Origin: JAHBVL01 sp964461025
GTDB lineage: Bacteria > Chloroflexota > Chloroflexia > Thermomicrobiales > UBA6265
Direction of reading: 5' to 3'
Length of the DNA stretch: 64,000 nucleotides
Assembly: GCA_964461025.1 (NCBI GenBank)
Contig: CAYWSE010000002.1
Coordinates: 22,992-86,991, forward strand
The stretch's first letter is position 1; every line of letters begins with the position of its first letter. Of this stretch, positions 31,997-40,683 are shown in pieces. Both the position numbers and the translations under genes were made by a program. The notes beneath the pieces are model-generated. The model was not told where the DNA came from, did not search any database, and saw only the letters and a program-made list of their open reading frames with translations.

Positions 31997-34258
31997 CTAG
32001 TCACCGATCACATCGAGCGGCGCCAGACTGGCCATGAATCGTTTGCGACCATGGCGAGCAAATTCGATTGCCAGCTCCTGATCGTCTCGCCTGTCAGTGA
32101 CTTCCAAAATACGACCTTCGCCGAACTTCGAGTGAAAAACGCGCTCCCCGGTGGAGTACTTGCGGACAGGCGGGGCGTATCCGGCCGGTCTGGCAGGCGC
32201 CTGATTTGACGATGAAAAACCCTGCTGCGTGCGCGTGGTCAGGCTGGTCATCCCCCGTGGACTGATCGCGCCGCGTCTGCCCACTTCGCGCACATGCTGG
32301 TGCGGCAGACTGTCCAGAAAACGCGACTGGACGCCCATTTGAAACCGCCCGTAGTTCATCCGCGAACCAGCCCGCGTCAGATAGAGCAGCTTCTGGGCGC
32401 GGGTGATTCCGACGTAGAAGAGGCGCCGCTCCTCTTCGATCGCCTGGGGATCGTCGAACTCCGCTTCGATGGCGCGACTGACCGGCAGCAGCCCTTCTTC
32501 GAGCCCGGTGATGAATACTGCCGGAAACTCGAGTCCTTTGGCGGAATGGAGGGTGATCAGCGTCACGCGGCCCCGCTTGTCGTCTTCCAGCGTGTCGACA
32601 TCGGCGATCAGGGCCACCTGCTCGAGATAGGCCGACAACCCTTCTCCCGGTGGCAGACCATCGTACTTCTCCATGTCGGCCCGAACTTCGAGGACGTTTG
32701 CCCAGCGTTCGAGATCATCCTCTGTTGCGTCCGGGAACGACTCTTTGTAGCCGGTCAGCGCCACCAGCTCGTCGAACAGCTCCGACAATGGTTTTGCGTT
32801 CGCTGAAGCAGAGAGCTGCTGCAGCACTGAACCGAGTTTGACCGCCGCCTTCTGCGCCGATCCACCGAACGATGGTCCGGCTATGCCATCCGCAAACTGT
32901 CGAAGCGATTCCAGCAGTGTCTGCTTATGCGATCCCGACCATTCGATCAGCGTCTCCAGCGCTTTCGGTCCGAATCCCCGACCGATCGGCATATTTTCCA
33001 GCACGCGCTCCAGACTGACGCGATCCTGTGGGTTGTGCAGGAGCCGTAAGACGGCCAAGACGTCTTTGACCTCTTTGCGGTCGTAGAACCTGACGCCGCC
33101 GACGATCTGGTAGGGAATGCCGCTCAGCCGGAAGGATTCCTCCAGCACGCGACTCTGCGCGCCCGTCCGGTACATGACCGCGAATGCATCGCCCGGCCAG
33201 TCGTGCTGCGCCATCAGGCGGCGAATCTCACCTGCCACGAATTGCGCTTCGTGCTGCTGATCGGCCAGCTCGCGAATGGTGATGATCTCACCGTCCTCGT
33301 TGTCGGTTCGCAGCTTGCGGTCGATACGTTGCTGGTTCTGTCTGATGACGTTGTCGGCCACGGCGACGATCCTCGCCGTGGACCGGTAGTTCGTTTCGAG
33401 GACGATGCGTTGAGCGTCCGGAAAATCCTGCTCGAAGTCGAGAATGTTCCGGATATCCGCCTGCCGCCAGCGATAGATCGACTGGTCCGGGTCGCCGACG
33501 ACGAAGAGGTTGCGGTTGAGGTCGCTCAGGGCCGAAACGAGCACATACTGCACGCGGTTGGTGTCCTGATATTCGTCAACGAGGATGTGCCGAAACCGGT
33601 GCTGATAGCGGTGGAGGACATCTGGTTCGGCATCGAAGAGCCTGATCGGCAGGATGAGCAGATCGTCGAAGTCAACCGCGTTGGCCTCGTGCAGCAAGCG
33701 CTGGTATTCCCGGTACACGCGGGAAACCAGTTCTTCGTCGTACGTCGCTGCCTGTGAGGCGACATCGTCGGGAGTCAGCAACAGCGACTTCGCGGCGCTG
33801 ATCCGGGAGAGCATCCGTCGCGGCGCGACCTGTTTGGGATCGAGGTTGTTGGCAACCACCGCGGCTTTTGCCGTTTGCATCTGGTCCGCGTCGTCGTAGA
33901 TAGTGAAGTTGCGCATGATTCCGAGCCGGTCGGCGACGAGACTGGGATTCTCGCGCAGCAACCGCACTCCGAACGAATGGAACGTCCCCATCGTCAGACC
34001 GCTGGCGTCGTGATCGCCGAGCAACCGGTCGACTCGCTCCCGCATTTCGCGCGATGCCTTGTTGGTGAATGTCACGGCCAGAATGCCGCCTGGTGGCACA
34101 TTTTGTTCGCTGATCAGCCAGGCGATGCGGTGCGTCAGGACGCGGGTTTTGCCCGATCCGGGGCCGGCCACAACCAGAACAGGGCCGTCTGGCGCGGTCA
34201 CAGCGGTCTGTTGCTCCACATTCAATCCGTGGAGCAGAGGGGAGAGCGTGGTGCTCAC
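31997..34258 (-). CDS. UvrD/PcrA-type ATP-dependent DNA helicase
   Basis: A 753-residue superfamily 1A 3'-5' helicase. It has the Q-motif GLNVEQQTAVTAPDGP, Walker A in AGPGSGKTRVL, TFTNKASREMRERV, the Walker B DEYQDTN, GDPDQSIYRWR, VMYRTGAQSRVLEE, TLHSAKGLEFPAVF and the last motif YVGITRAQK. Residues after 650 end in a tudor-like segment (FHSKFGEGRILEVTDRRDDQ), as in PcrA. It acts in nucleotide excision repair and removal of protein roadblocks. The GTG start at 34258 was chosen (GGAG nine bases upstream); the longer frame to 34396 runs into tRNA-Gln. Confidence 0.95.
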   Translation of the reverse strand: MSTTLSPLLHGLNVEQQTAVTAPDGPVLVVAGPGSGKTRVLTHRIAWLISEQNVPPGGILAVTFTNKASREMRERVDRLLGDHDASGLTMGTFHSFGVRLLRENPSLVADRLGIMRNFTIYDDADQMQTAKAAVVANNLDPKQVAPRRMLSRISAAKSLLLTPDDVASQAATYDEELVSRVYREYQRLLHEANAVDFDDLLILPIRLFDAEPDVLHRYQHRFRHILVDEYQDTNRVQYVLVSALSDLNRNLFVVGDPDQSIYRWRQADIRNILDFEQDFPDAQRIVLETNYRSTARIVAVADNVIRQNQQRIDRKLRTDNEDGEIITIRELADQQHEAQFVAGEIRRLMAQHDWPGDAFAVMYRTGAQSRVLEESFRLSGIPYQIVGGVRFYDRKEVKDVLAVLRLLHNPQDRVSLERVLENMPIGRGFGPKALETLIEWSGSHKQTLLESLRQFADGIAGPSFGGSAQKAAVKLGSVLQQLSASANAKPLSELFDELVALTGYKESFPDATEDDLERWANVLEVRADMEKYDGLPPGEGLSAYLEQVALIADVDTLEDDKRGRVTLITLHSAKGLEFPAVFITGLEEGLLPVSRAIEAEFDDPQAIEEERRLFYVGITRAQKLLYLTRAGSRMNYGRFQMGVQSRFLDSLPHQHVREVGRRGAISPRGMTSLTTRTQQGFSSSNQAPARPAGYAPPVRKYSTGERVFHSKFGEGRILEVTDRRDDQELAIEFARHGRKRFMASLAPLDVIGD

Positions 34259-34286
34259 GTGCGGGGACTCCAATTTGCGGGAGACG

Positions 34287-34295
34287 TGGTAAAAT
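34287..34295 (+). promoter_or_regulatory. Extended -10 element of tRNA-Gln
   Basis: TGGTAAAAT, 12 bases before the tRNA 5' end, in the leader of the divergent helicase gene. Confidence 0.5.
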
Positions 34296-34307
34296 CCACG
34301 GCTGTAT

Positions 34308-34378
34308 TGGGGAATAGTATAACGGTAGTACGCCTGACTCTGGATCAGGTAGTTGGGGTTCGAATCCCTGTTCCCCAG
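34308..34378 (+). tRNA. tRNA-Gln(CTG)
   Basis: Acceptor TGGGGAA/TTCCCCA, D-arm AGTATAACGGTAGTAC, anticodon stem CCTGA/TCAGG with loop CTCTGGA (anticodon CTG), T-arm GGGGTTCGAATCCC, discriminator G. CCA is not encoded. Its product would be charged via GatCAB if the genome lacks GlnRS. Confidence 0.95.
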
Positions 34379-34385
34379 CCGCCCG

Positions 34386-34409
34386 GGACCGCGCAACGCG
34401 GTCCTTTTT
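34386..34409 (+). terminator. Terminator after tRNA-Gln
   Basis: GGACCGCG and CGCGGTCC form a perfect 8-bp stem with a 3-base loop, followed by TTTTT. Confidence 0.9.
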
Positions 34410-34519
34410 GTGTTTCTACGGAAACAGCATCTCTCGTGGTTACATTAAGTCTCGCAACTCGTATTCTTGATATCGGGAGCGAACCTGCTCAACGAGGCGT
34501 TAGGAAAACGTCCCGATTA

Positions 34520-35308
34520 TTACGAGCTCGTGTCGCTCTCCATCCACGTCTGCAGCTCGGTGAGCGGTCTTTGAGAGACAGGCAGATAGCCCCGTTGGGG
34601 AGCATCGAGCGCTGCGATCATCACGACGACAATCGAGAACGAGAAAGCCAGAACCAGCATCATCCAGGTTCTTCGGGAGGCAGCGTTGGCCGTCTGGTAG
34701 CCCACGGCAAACATGCCGAGCAGCACAAGCGTGTAAAGAGCCACCCAGAGCCCGGTCGGCATCCGTATCTGACCGGCAACTGAAACACGCTCTGCCAGTA
34801 CATTGATCATGTCGTTGATCGACTCGACATACATGGCGGAGATGTCTGAATTGTCGCCGGCGAGGACATTTTCAACCGCGATGTCCCAGAGTTGCTGCTG
34901 GATCGCCATCAAATCGCTGACAACGCTCTCGAGATCGTCGAAATTGCTTGGATCGCCCGCCAGGAGGACCTCGTCGATGTACTCCTGATAGAGAGTCCTG
35001 GATTCTTCACGCTGAGGATCGGGCAGGAAATCCGACCGCAAATATGCCGTGCGGATCGACGCAGCCTGGTCGCGAACGAGGACTTTTCGGGCTTCGTAGC
35101 GGTCTGAGACTGTACCGAACGTGAATGCAAGGATAAACGCCAGTAACGCGAGGATGGTTCCCACAATGGCGCCCACGGGCGCCTCTTTCTCGTCTTCCGA
35201 GCGCCTTCGGGCCTTCCAGCCAATCTTGTAGCCGAGCTCGATTGCGCACATGACCAGCACCGTGGTCAAAACGAAAAGAACCCAGAGCGGAATGTCCTGC
35301 ATCGTCAT
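34520..35308 (-). CDS. DUF4239-like membrane protein
   Basis: A 262-residue integral membrane protein of unknown function. Segments of about 20 hydrophobic residues occur near the N-terminus (LWVLFVLTTVLVMCAIELGY), at 45-67 (AIVGTILALLAFILAFTFG), and twice near the C-terminus (WVALYTLVLLGMFAVGY; MMLVLAFSFSIVVVMIAAL). The middle is a soluble helical region. The Tyr-Glu-Ala-Arg after the second segment (SDRYEARK) is typical of this family. It lies alone, divergent from the ECF sigma gene 241 bp away; that gap shows no other gene. Confidence 0.75.
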   Translation of the reverse strand: MTMQDIPLWVLFVLTTVLVMCAIELGYKIGWKARRRSEDEKEAPVGAIVGTILALLAFILAFTFGTVSDRYEARKVLVRDQAASIRTAYLRSDFLPDPQREESRTLYQEYIDEVLLAGDPSNFDDLESVVSDLMAIQQQLWDIAVENVLAGDNSDISAMYVESINDMINVLAERVSVAGQIRMPTGLWVALYTLVLLGMFAVGYQTANAASRRTWMMLVLAFSFSIVVVMIAALDAPQRGYLPVSQRPLTELQTWMESDTSS

Positions 35309-35549
35309 CGCATTGGTCCTCGGTGGACATCGAATACGTCGGCCTCATGGCAACGTGCGCCGCCCGTGGGCCAGACCGGCGGCACTCGACGCGACACGAT
35401 CCATTTGCGTCACGTGAGTCTATCTGATTGCGGGCCATCGACCGTAGCTGCCGCTCCAGAACGTTCGGTCCGGATTCGACACCCGTCACTTTCCTCTGTT
35501 TGCGGTGCTTAAGCATATAGGACACTTTGAATCCACACGGGATCGACGA

Positions 35550-36158
35550 ATGGGCGGGATCCTGGGCCGCAACCCGAATCACGTGAGTGATCTTCCTGAC
35601 GACATGCTGGTCGAGCGTGCCCAGCGGAATCCGGCCGAGTTCGACGCGATCTTCGACCGCTATTGGAACCCGGTCTTGCGCTACTGCTACTACCGGCTGG
35701 GCGATTGGCACGACGCGGAAGACGCGTCGGCTCAGGTGTTTCTGAATGCGCTCTCTGCGTTGCCCGGGTTCGTCTTCTCCGGACACCCCAATGCGTTCAA
35801 AGCGTGGTTGTTCACCATCGCGTTCCGGGTGGTCAGCAACTTTCGGCGTAGCGAAACCCGGCATCCAAGCGCGCCCATCGAAATGGCCGAGGACCGGATC
35901 GCACTTGATGATCCGTTGGAAGAGCAGGCGATTGCCACGGAACAACAGGAATTGCTGTTCAAACTGATCGAACAACTCAAACCAGTACAACGTCAGCTTG
36001 TCGAATTGCGGCTGGCCGGACTGACCGACGCGGAAATCGCCCAGGTTCTTGGCAAATCGGCGGTCGCCGTTCGCAAAGCCCAGTCCCGCGCGGTGATTGC
36101 GCTGCGCTCGCTGCTCGTTGCTCGTACTCACGCCGGCGGGGGTGAACGTCATGCTTGA
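35550..36158 (+). CDS. ECF-type RNA polymerase sigma factor
   Basis: A protein of about 202 residues with a region 2 core (FDAIFDRYWNPVLRYCYYRLGDWHDAEDASAQVFLNAL, seen in pieces) and a region 4 helix-turn-helix (LRLAGLTDAEIAQVLGKSAVAVRKAQSRA). It lacks regions 1.1 and 3, as expected for extracytoplasmic-function sigma factors. The ATG at 35550 is one option; GTG starts at 35505 and 35583 are in frame. Its stop overlaps by 8 bp the start of a gene for a membrane protein with a large predicted external beta-propeller part, which is a likely anti-sigma partner. The sensed signal is unknown. Confidence 0.9.
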   Translation: MGGILGRNPNHVSDLPDDMLVERAQRNPAEFDAIFDRYWNPVLRYCYYRLGDWHDAEDASAQVFLNALSALPGFVFSGHPNAFKAWLFTIAFRVVSNFRRSETRHPSAPIEMAEDRIALDDPLEEQAIATEQQELLFKLIEQLKPVQRQLVELRLAGLTDAEIAQVLGKSAVAVRKAQSRAVIALRSLLVARTHAGGGERHA

Positions 36159-38658
36159 TCGATACGACGACCGGATCGGCAGCTTCTGGGATGCGATCGT
36201 CGGACCGGGCGCCGTCGATCGAGAAACGCTCGACGCCCGCCTCGCGGACGCCATCGAACACGTCCATACCCTATCCCAGTCGCCAATTCCGGACTCGTCT
36301 CGCGAGCGAATCCGTCGGAAGGTCTTCGAACAATCGACAACTATCGCCGGGGATGCTTACGTCAGCCTCGATGCGGCGACCCCGCTGCTTCCCAATCCAA
36401 ATGGACACGTACTCCCGATTCCTCGACCACCGGGAAGTTCCGCCGCTTCGACGCCTCACCAACCTCAAATGCGATGGGCGCTGCTGGCTGCGGCCATGCT
36501 TCTCGTCCTGGCAGGCGCCGGCGCGCTCTTCACCAGGGATGGCTGGCCGGATCGCCTGTCTGGCATCGGAACATCAGACGAATCCAGGGGTATTCCGCTC
36601 TCTACTGCTGAGACGGGCTGGACGCAGTTCCGCAGCGGCGCGGCCCGTACCGGGTATTCATCCGACCCCGGCCCCGGCGGCGATCTGGCCCCACGGTGGA
36701 CATTCACCGCCGACGAGATTCTCGGCGGACCGGTGAGCGATGGCGCGTCGATTTACATCTACGGCCGGAAGGGAACGCTCTATGCCCTCGATGCCTCAAC
36801 CGGGGAGCAGCGCTGGGGAGTCGATCTTTCGCCCGGCGAGTATCCCGAAGAGAATCACTGGCCGGTTCCTGCAGTTCAAGACGGCGTCGTCTATGCCGGA
36901 ACGTACGAGGGAACTATCGTGGCGCTCGATGCCGCCAACGGAGATCTGATCTGGCAACGCGCGCTCTCTTCCCAGCCCATTGTGGCGTCGCCGGCAGTTG
37001 TGGACGGTGCAATGTATGTGGTTACCCCGGCAGGCGCCATCCTGGCAATCGACGCGGCGTCTGGCCAATTCCGCTGGGAATGGTCGAGCGAGACAGGGCT
37101 CTCGAAGTGGGCGCTGGCGGTGGGGGGAGGGCACCTCTACTTCCCTGATAGCACCGGCAATCTGATCGCCGTTGATACGACCACTGGTGAGACAGCCTGG
37201 ATCGTGGCGCTGGGCAACGCCTGGCGCAATCCCGCATACAGTGACGGAGTGGTCTACATCGGTGACGAAAGGGGAAGCTACAACGCGATCGACGCAACTG
37301 ATGGGTCGGTCGATTGGACCAGCGAGCCGTTGGATGGCTACAAAACCCTCAGTCCGGTCGTCACTCCCGGTTTCATTATTGTGACGGCGGAGCAAGGACC
37401 GATGAGCGCGCTCGACCGGGAGACTGGTGAAGTCGTGTGGAGCGTCGAGGGCCCTGGCTACTCGATCTCTCCGGAATCGAGTTCCACGGCCGTTTACGGG
37501 GTGTCGCGCGATCTGACTGCGGTCGTCGCATACGATCTCGAAAGCGGTGCGGAACTGGGCCGGATGGATTCAGAAGGACTTGGCACTGTGGCCGCGATTT
37601 CCGGTCAAATGCTGGTCGTCGGCAGTTTCGATCTGCCCAGTGTGATCCGCTCGTTTGGCCCTGGAGAAGGGGATGTGATCGAAAACATGACCCAGCCGGT
37701 CTCGGTGATCACGCCCTCAACGCAGGCCCGATCCGAGCCCACCACGACCACCGAATTCGACAGCTCACAAGTCGAGCTTATATGGCAGTCGACCGGTTCG
37801 GAAAGCACGCCACTCCAGCACCCGGGCAGAATGAACTTCGCGCGGAACGGCAATCTCTATGTCTGCGACGAAGTCGCCGGCAACATCCAGGTATTTTCTC
37901 CAGATGGTGAGTGGCTCGAAACCTGGGGTGAGCCTGGCAGCGGACCGGGACAATTCAACATCCCCGGTGATATCGACTTCGATGCCGATGGCAACATCTA
38001 CGTCTTCGACACGGGCAACCATCGGGTCCAGAAGTTCGATCGGGACCACACTTTCATCATGGGGTGGGGAACGCAGGGAACCGGGGAAGGTGAGTTCGAT
38101 GAGCCGCATGGCGCTGTCGACTCCCTGTTCCGCCGGGTCTACGTTGCCGACTCCGGCAACAACCGGATCCAGATCTTTGACCTCGATGGCAACCTCCTGG
38201 ATACGTGGGGAAGCGAGGGAAATCGCGATGGCCAGTTCCAGCACCCGACCAGGCTCATCATCTGGGAGAGTGTAGGGATTGCTGTTGCGGAGGAAACCAA
38301 CGGTTCAGGAGTCCGTATCCAGTCGTTTGATCGTAATGGTGTTCACACGTCGACAAGAGAAGAGGGATCGTACAGCAGCGCCAGGCTCCACTTCGACGCT
38401 GAAGGCACAATCTCCATGGGTGATGTCTGGACCCTCAGTGAACCGCGTTTCGACCCCGATCTGAACTGGGTCGTGTCGAACGGGAGAACACCCTGGTTCC
38501 TCTGGGATCAGTTCAGCCTGATCTCAAACGCCATCGCGGATACTTCCACGGCATCCATCTACACCGAGGGGTACCTTTATGTTTCTGACCCTGACAACAG
38601 CCGCATCCTGAAGTTCAAGCTGCCGCCCATCACCGGGAATCACATTCTCGGACCCTAA
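36151..38658 (+). CDS. Membrane-anchored PQQ-like plus NHL beta-propeller protein, putative anti-sigma factor
   Basis: An 835-residue protein. Residues 1 to about 107 are soluble and would face the cytoplasm; about 108-127 is one membrane segment (WALLAAAMLLVLAGAGALF); the rest is outside. About 155-550 contains PQQ/BamB-like propeller repeats (LYALDASTGEQRW, VALDAANGDLIW, AIDAASGQFRW, IAVDTTTGETAW, SALDRETGEVVW). About 590-830 contains NHL repeats (GPGQFNIPGDIDFDADGNIY, VFDTGNHRVQKF, VADSGNNRIQIF). It overlaps the ECF sigma gene by 8 bp. A role as anti-sigma factor rests on this coupling and topology; no zinc (ZAS) motif is visible in the N-terminus. Confidence 0.8.
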   Translation: MLDRYDDRIGSFWDAIVGPGAVDRETLDARLADAIEHVHTLSQSPIPDSSRERIRRKVFEQSTTIAGDAYVSLDAATPLLPNPNGHVLPIPRPPGSSAASTPHQPQMRWALLAAAMLLVLAGAGALFTRDGWPDRLSGIGTSDESRGIPLSTAETGWTQFRSGAARTGYSSDPGPGGDLAPRWTFTADEILGGPVSDGASIYIYGRKGTLYALDASTGEQRWGVDLSPGEYPEENHWPVPAVQDGVVYAGTYEGTIVALDAANGDLIWQRALSSQPIVASPAVVDGAMYVVTPAGAILAIDAASGQFRWEWSSETGLSKWALAVGGGHLYFPDSTGNLIAVDTTTGETAWIVALGNAWRNPAYSDGVVYIGDERGSYNAIDATDGSVDWTSEPLDGYKTLSPVVTPGFIIVTAEQGPMSALDRETGEVVWSVEGPGYSISPESSSTAVYGVSRDLTAVVAYDLESGAELGRMDSEGLGTVAAISGQMLVVGSFDLPSVIRSFGPGEGDVIENMTQPVSVITPSTQARSEPTTTTEFDSSQVELIWQSTGSESTPLQHPGRMNFARNGNLYVCDEVAGNIQVFSPDGEWLETWGEPGSGPGQFNIPGDIDFDADGNIYVFDTGNHRVQKFDRDHTFIMGWGTQGTGEGEFDEPHGAVDSLFRRVYVADSGNNRIQIFDLDGNLLDTWGSEGNRDGQFQHPTRLIIWESVGIAVAEETNGSGVRIQSFDRNGVHTSTREEGSYSSARLHFDAEGTISMGDVWTLSEPRFDPDLNWVVSNGRTPWFLWDQFSLISNAIADTSTASIYTEGYLYVSDPDNSRILKFKLPPITGNHILGP

Positions 38659-38729
38659 CACGCCGTTCGGCCTCAGGGCTGGAAAGTGCCGCGCTCTGTC
38701 GCTGCCCGGGGTGGCCTGCAAGCCTCTGA

Positions 38730-38768
38730 TCAAAGAGGAACAAACTGCTCCTCGGTCGGTTCTGCTCA
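38730..38768 (-). promoter_or_regulatory. Candidate SECIS element after the in-frame UGA
   Basis: Twelve bases after the UGA, GAGGAGC (38753-38747) and GTTCCTC (38741-38735) can form a 7-bp stem, one pair being G-U, with the loop AGTTT. A GU in the apical loop and a spacing near 11 bases from UGA to the upper stem are known features of bacterial SECIS elements that bind SelB. Confidence 0.65.
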
Positions 38769-40118
38769 GCAGTACCATGGTTCACTCAGCGTCGGAACGG
38801 GCGGATAGCCGAAGCCGTCGCTGATGCGAGAGCGAGTCGTCGGGCGCTTCACCAGACGGTTGGCGGCGTCCGACACACGCAGCCAGGTTTGCAGTCGGGA
38901 CGCCCCCGCCGCTGTGTCTTGCTGGACGATCGCCAGGACCTGTTCATGCAGGTCATCCATCCGCGGGTCGGGATGCTTCCACGGGTAGACCAGGGCGAGC
39001 GGATCGAACGGCTCGATGATCGCCTGGGTTTCCGGCAGCTCCAGCAAGCGGGAACCAGCCGGAATGAGGAGGCGAATCCCATACTGAACTGGCGAGACGT
39101 TTTCGATAAGTCCAAGCTCAGCCAGACAATCGATAAGCTCGACGTATCCCTCAGCGGTCGTCCAGGGCGTGAAGGTCACAAAGGTCGGGTTGAACGCCAC
39201 CCCTGCCTGGCGGCACATCTGGACCACCGACTCGAACTCTTCTCTGGTGTGCCGTTTGTCGAGTAGCTCCAGCACATGCTCATCGATCGATTCGACCGCG
39301 CTGGTGATCATCACGCAGCCGGTCTCGCCCAAAACAGGGAGCATGTTGGGGCGCTGCACAAGATGCTCGACCTTGATCGTCGCGTCATAGCTCAGGTTTG
39401 GCCAGCGGTCGTGTAACGCTTCCACGATCTTGCGGGCATGTCCGGGTCCGTTCAGGAAATCGGGATCGCCGAATGTGATGTGCTCGGCGCCAGCATCGAC
39501 CTGCTGGGCGATGTCGGCCATGACGATCTCGACGGGGACGATTCGAAAGCGACCTCCATAAACCGGTACCACGGGGCAGTGCCGGCACATGTGCTTGCAG
39601 CCTCGCGTCGACTCGGTATATCCCGCGACGCGCCGGGAACCGTCGGGCATCGTCAGAAAGGCGTACCTGTCGAGTGCAGGCAGACCGCTCCGATCCGGCA
39701 CGCGAAACGCCACACGATCGATGTTGATCACTGGGGTCGACTGCTTCTGACCCGATCGGAGTCGTTCGACCATTTCCATGAGGCCCGGCTCGAATTCTCC
39801 ACCGAGGATCGTTCCGCCGCCGATCGACCTGAACAACTCCTCGTTGACTGATGCATAGAGACCGAAAAAGCAGAGATGGGCATTGGGATTGATCTCGCTG
39901 ACCCGGCTCGCCAGGCGGATCGCGATCCGGGTTGCGGTGTGCATTGGAACCGAAAAGCAGACCACATCTGCCCAGCGGACCGCGGCCGCATCGAGCTTGT
40001 CGATTGCCAGATCGATCGACCGAACGTTCACGCCGGCGCTCTGCAGCCACGCCGCGGCGGACGAGACGCTGAACGATTGCCGGCCCAGTTCATAGGAGGA
40101 AAGCAGAAGCGCGTTCAT
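38730..40118 (-). CDS. B12-binding-like radical SAM selenoprotein with Cys-Sec-Ala-Glu-Pro tail
   Basis: With the UGA at 38766-38768 read as Sec, the protein is 462 residues; ended there it is 450. N-terminal ~130 residues look like a B12-binding Rossmann fold; the radical SAM core has the 4Fe-4S motif CKHMCRHC in ESTRGCKHMCRHCPVVP. After ...SEPWYC the next codons are UGA-GCA-GAA-CCG (Sec-Ala-Glu-Pro), then TEEQFVPL and a TGA stop at 38730-38732. From memory, a protein family is named for exactly a CUAEP/CCAEP tail on a radical SAM protein, which makes the read-through strongly believable. A SECIS-like hairpin follows the UGA, and selA lies on this contig. The reaction is unknown. It is divergent from a DsrE-like gene. 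Confidence 0.85.
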
Positions 40119-40245
40119 GCTTTCGATGGTAGTCGATTTCTGATCGTCTGGCCCGGAGTTCTCTCCTTCCGTGGGACAATGAGCCGAAGTCCAGACAGAC
40201 CTGGACCTGAAAGACCCGTTTTTAGGAACGATGGGAGGACCACGC

Positions 40246-40623
40246 GTGAAAGTGGCATATGTCTTTGCGACATCCGGTCATACGGCCAGCTACAAGCTCG
40301 GCAAGATGATTCTGCCGCAGCTCGAATCGGGCACTCATGGTGTCGAAGTGGTCGGCATGATGTTTTTCGACGACAACAACTATGTCTTGCGCAAGGGCGA
40401 CCCGGTCGGCGAGCGCCTCGCCAAGGTCGCCAGGGACCAGGGCATTCTGCTGATGATGTGCGATCAGTGCGCGCTGGAGCGTGGTCTGGCCGAAGGTGAA
40501 TTCGGCACCGTTCCCAGTGGCTGTAAGCCAAAGGGCACGGTCGATGGCGTTGCGGTTGGGTGCTTCCCCGATCTCTACACCGCGCTGAGCGGCAATCCTC
40601 CCGATCACGTCATCTCGCTGTAG
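40246..40623 (+). CDS. DsrE-related protein, partner of the radical SAM selenoprotein
   Basis: A 125-residue protein with a DsrE/DsrF-like sulfur-relay fold. It begins KVAYVFATSGHTASYKLGKM and contains VVGMMFFDDNNYVLRKGDPVGERL, then Cys pair MMCDQCALERGLAEG, then two further Cys in PSGCKPKG and GVAVGCFPDLYTAL. A Cys-rich DsrE-like protein could carry or transfer sulfur or selenium; I recall DsrE-related proteins being tied to selenoprotein gene neighbourhoods, which I could not check. The GTG at 40246 has GGGAGG seven bases before it; an ATG at 40231 is in frame. The function is not known. Confidence 0.75.
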   Translation: MKVAYVFATSGHTASYKLGKMILPQLESGTHGVEVVGMMFFDDNNYVLRKGDPVGERLAKVARDQGILLMMCDQCALERGLAEGEFGTVPSGCKPKGTVDGVAVGCFPDLYTALSGNPPDHVISL

Positions 40624-40638
40624 TCAGCGGACGAAATG

Positions 40639-40669
40639 CAGGCAGGCTCCGACGAGGGGAGTCTGCCTG
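40639..40669. terminator. Hairpin between the convergent DsrE-like gene and recF
   Basis: CAGGCAGGCTCC (40639-40650) pairs with GGAGTCTGCCTG (40658-40669) over 12 bp with one G-U pair and a 7-base loop. The T-tract is weak (TCTT), but it sits between two converging genes and could serve both. Confidence 0.55.
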
Positions 40670-40683
40670 TCTTGATCGCCAGG

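Noticed and set aside
35007..36254. Minus-strand open frame (415 codons) over the ECF sigma gene
   Set aside because: It covers parts of three real genes and the intergenic gap and has no domain; the sigma and DUF4239 genes have clear family signatures.
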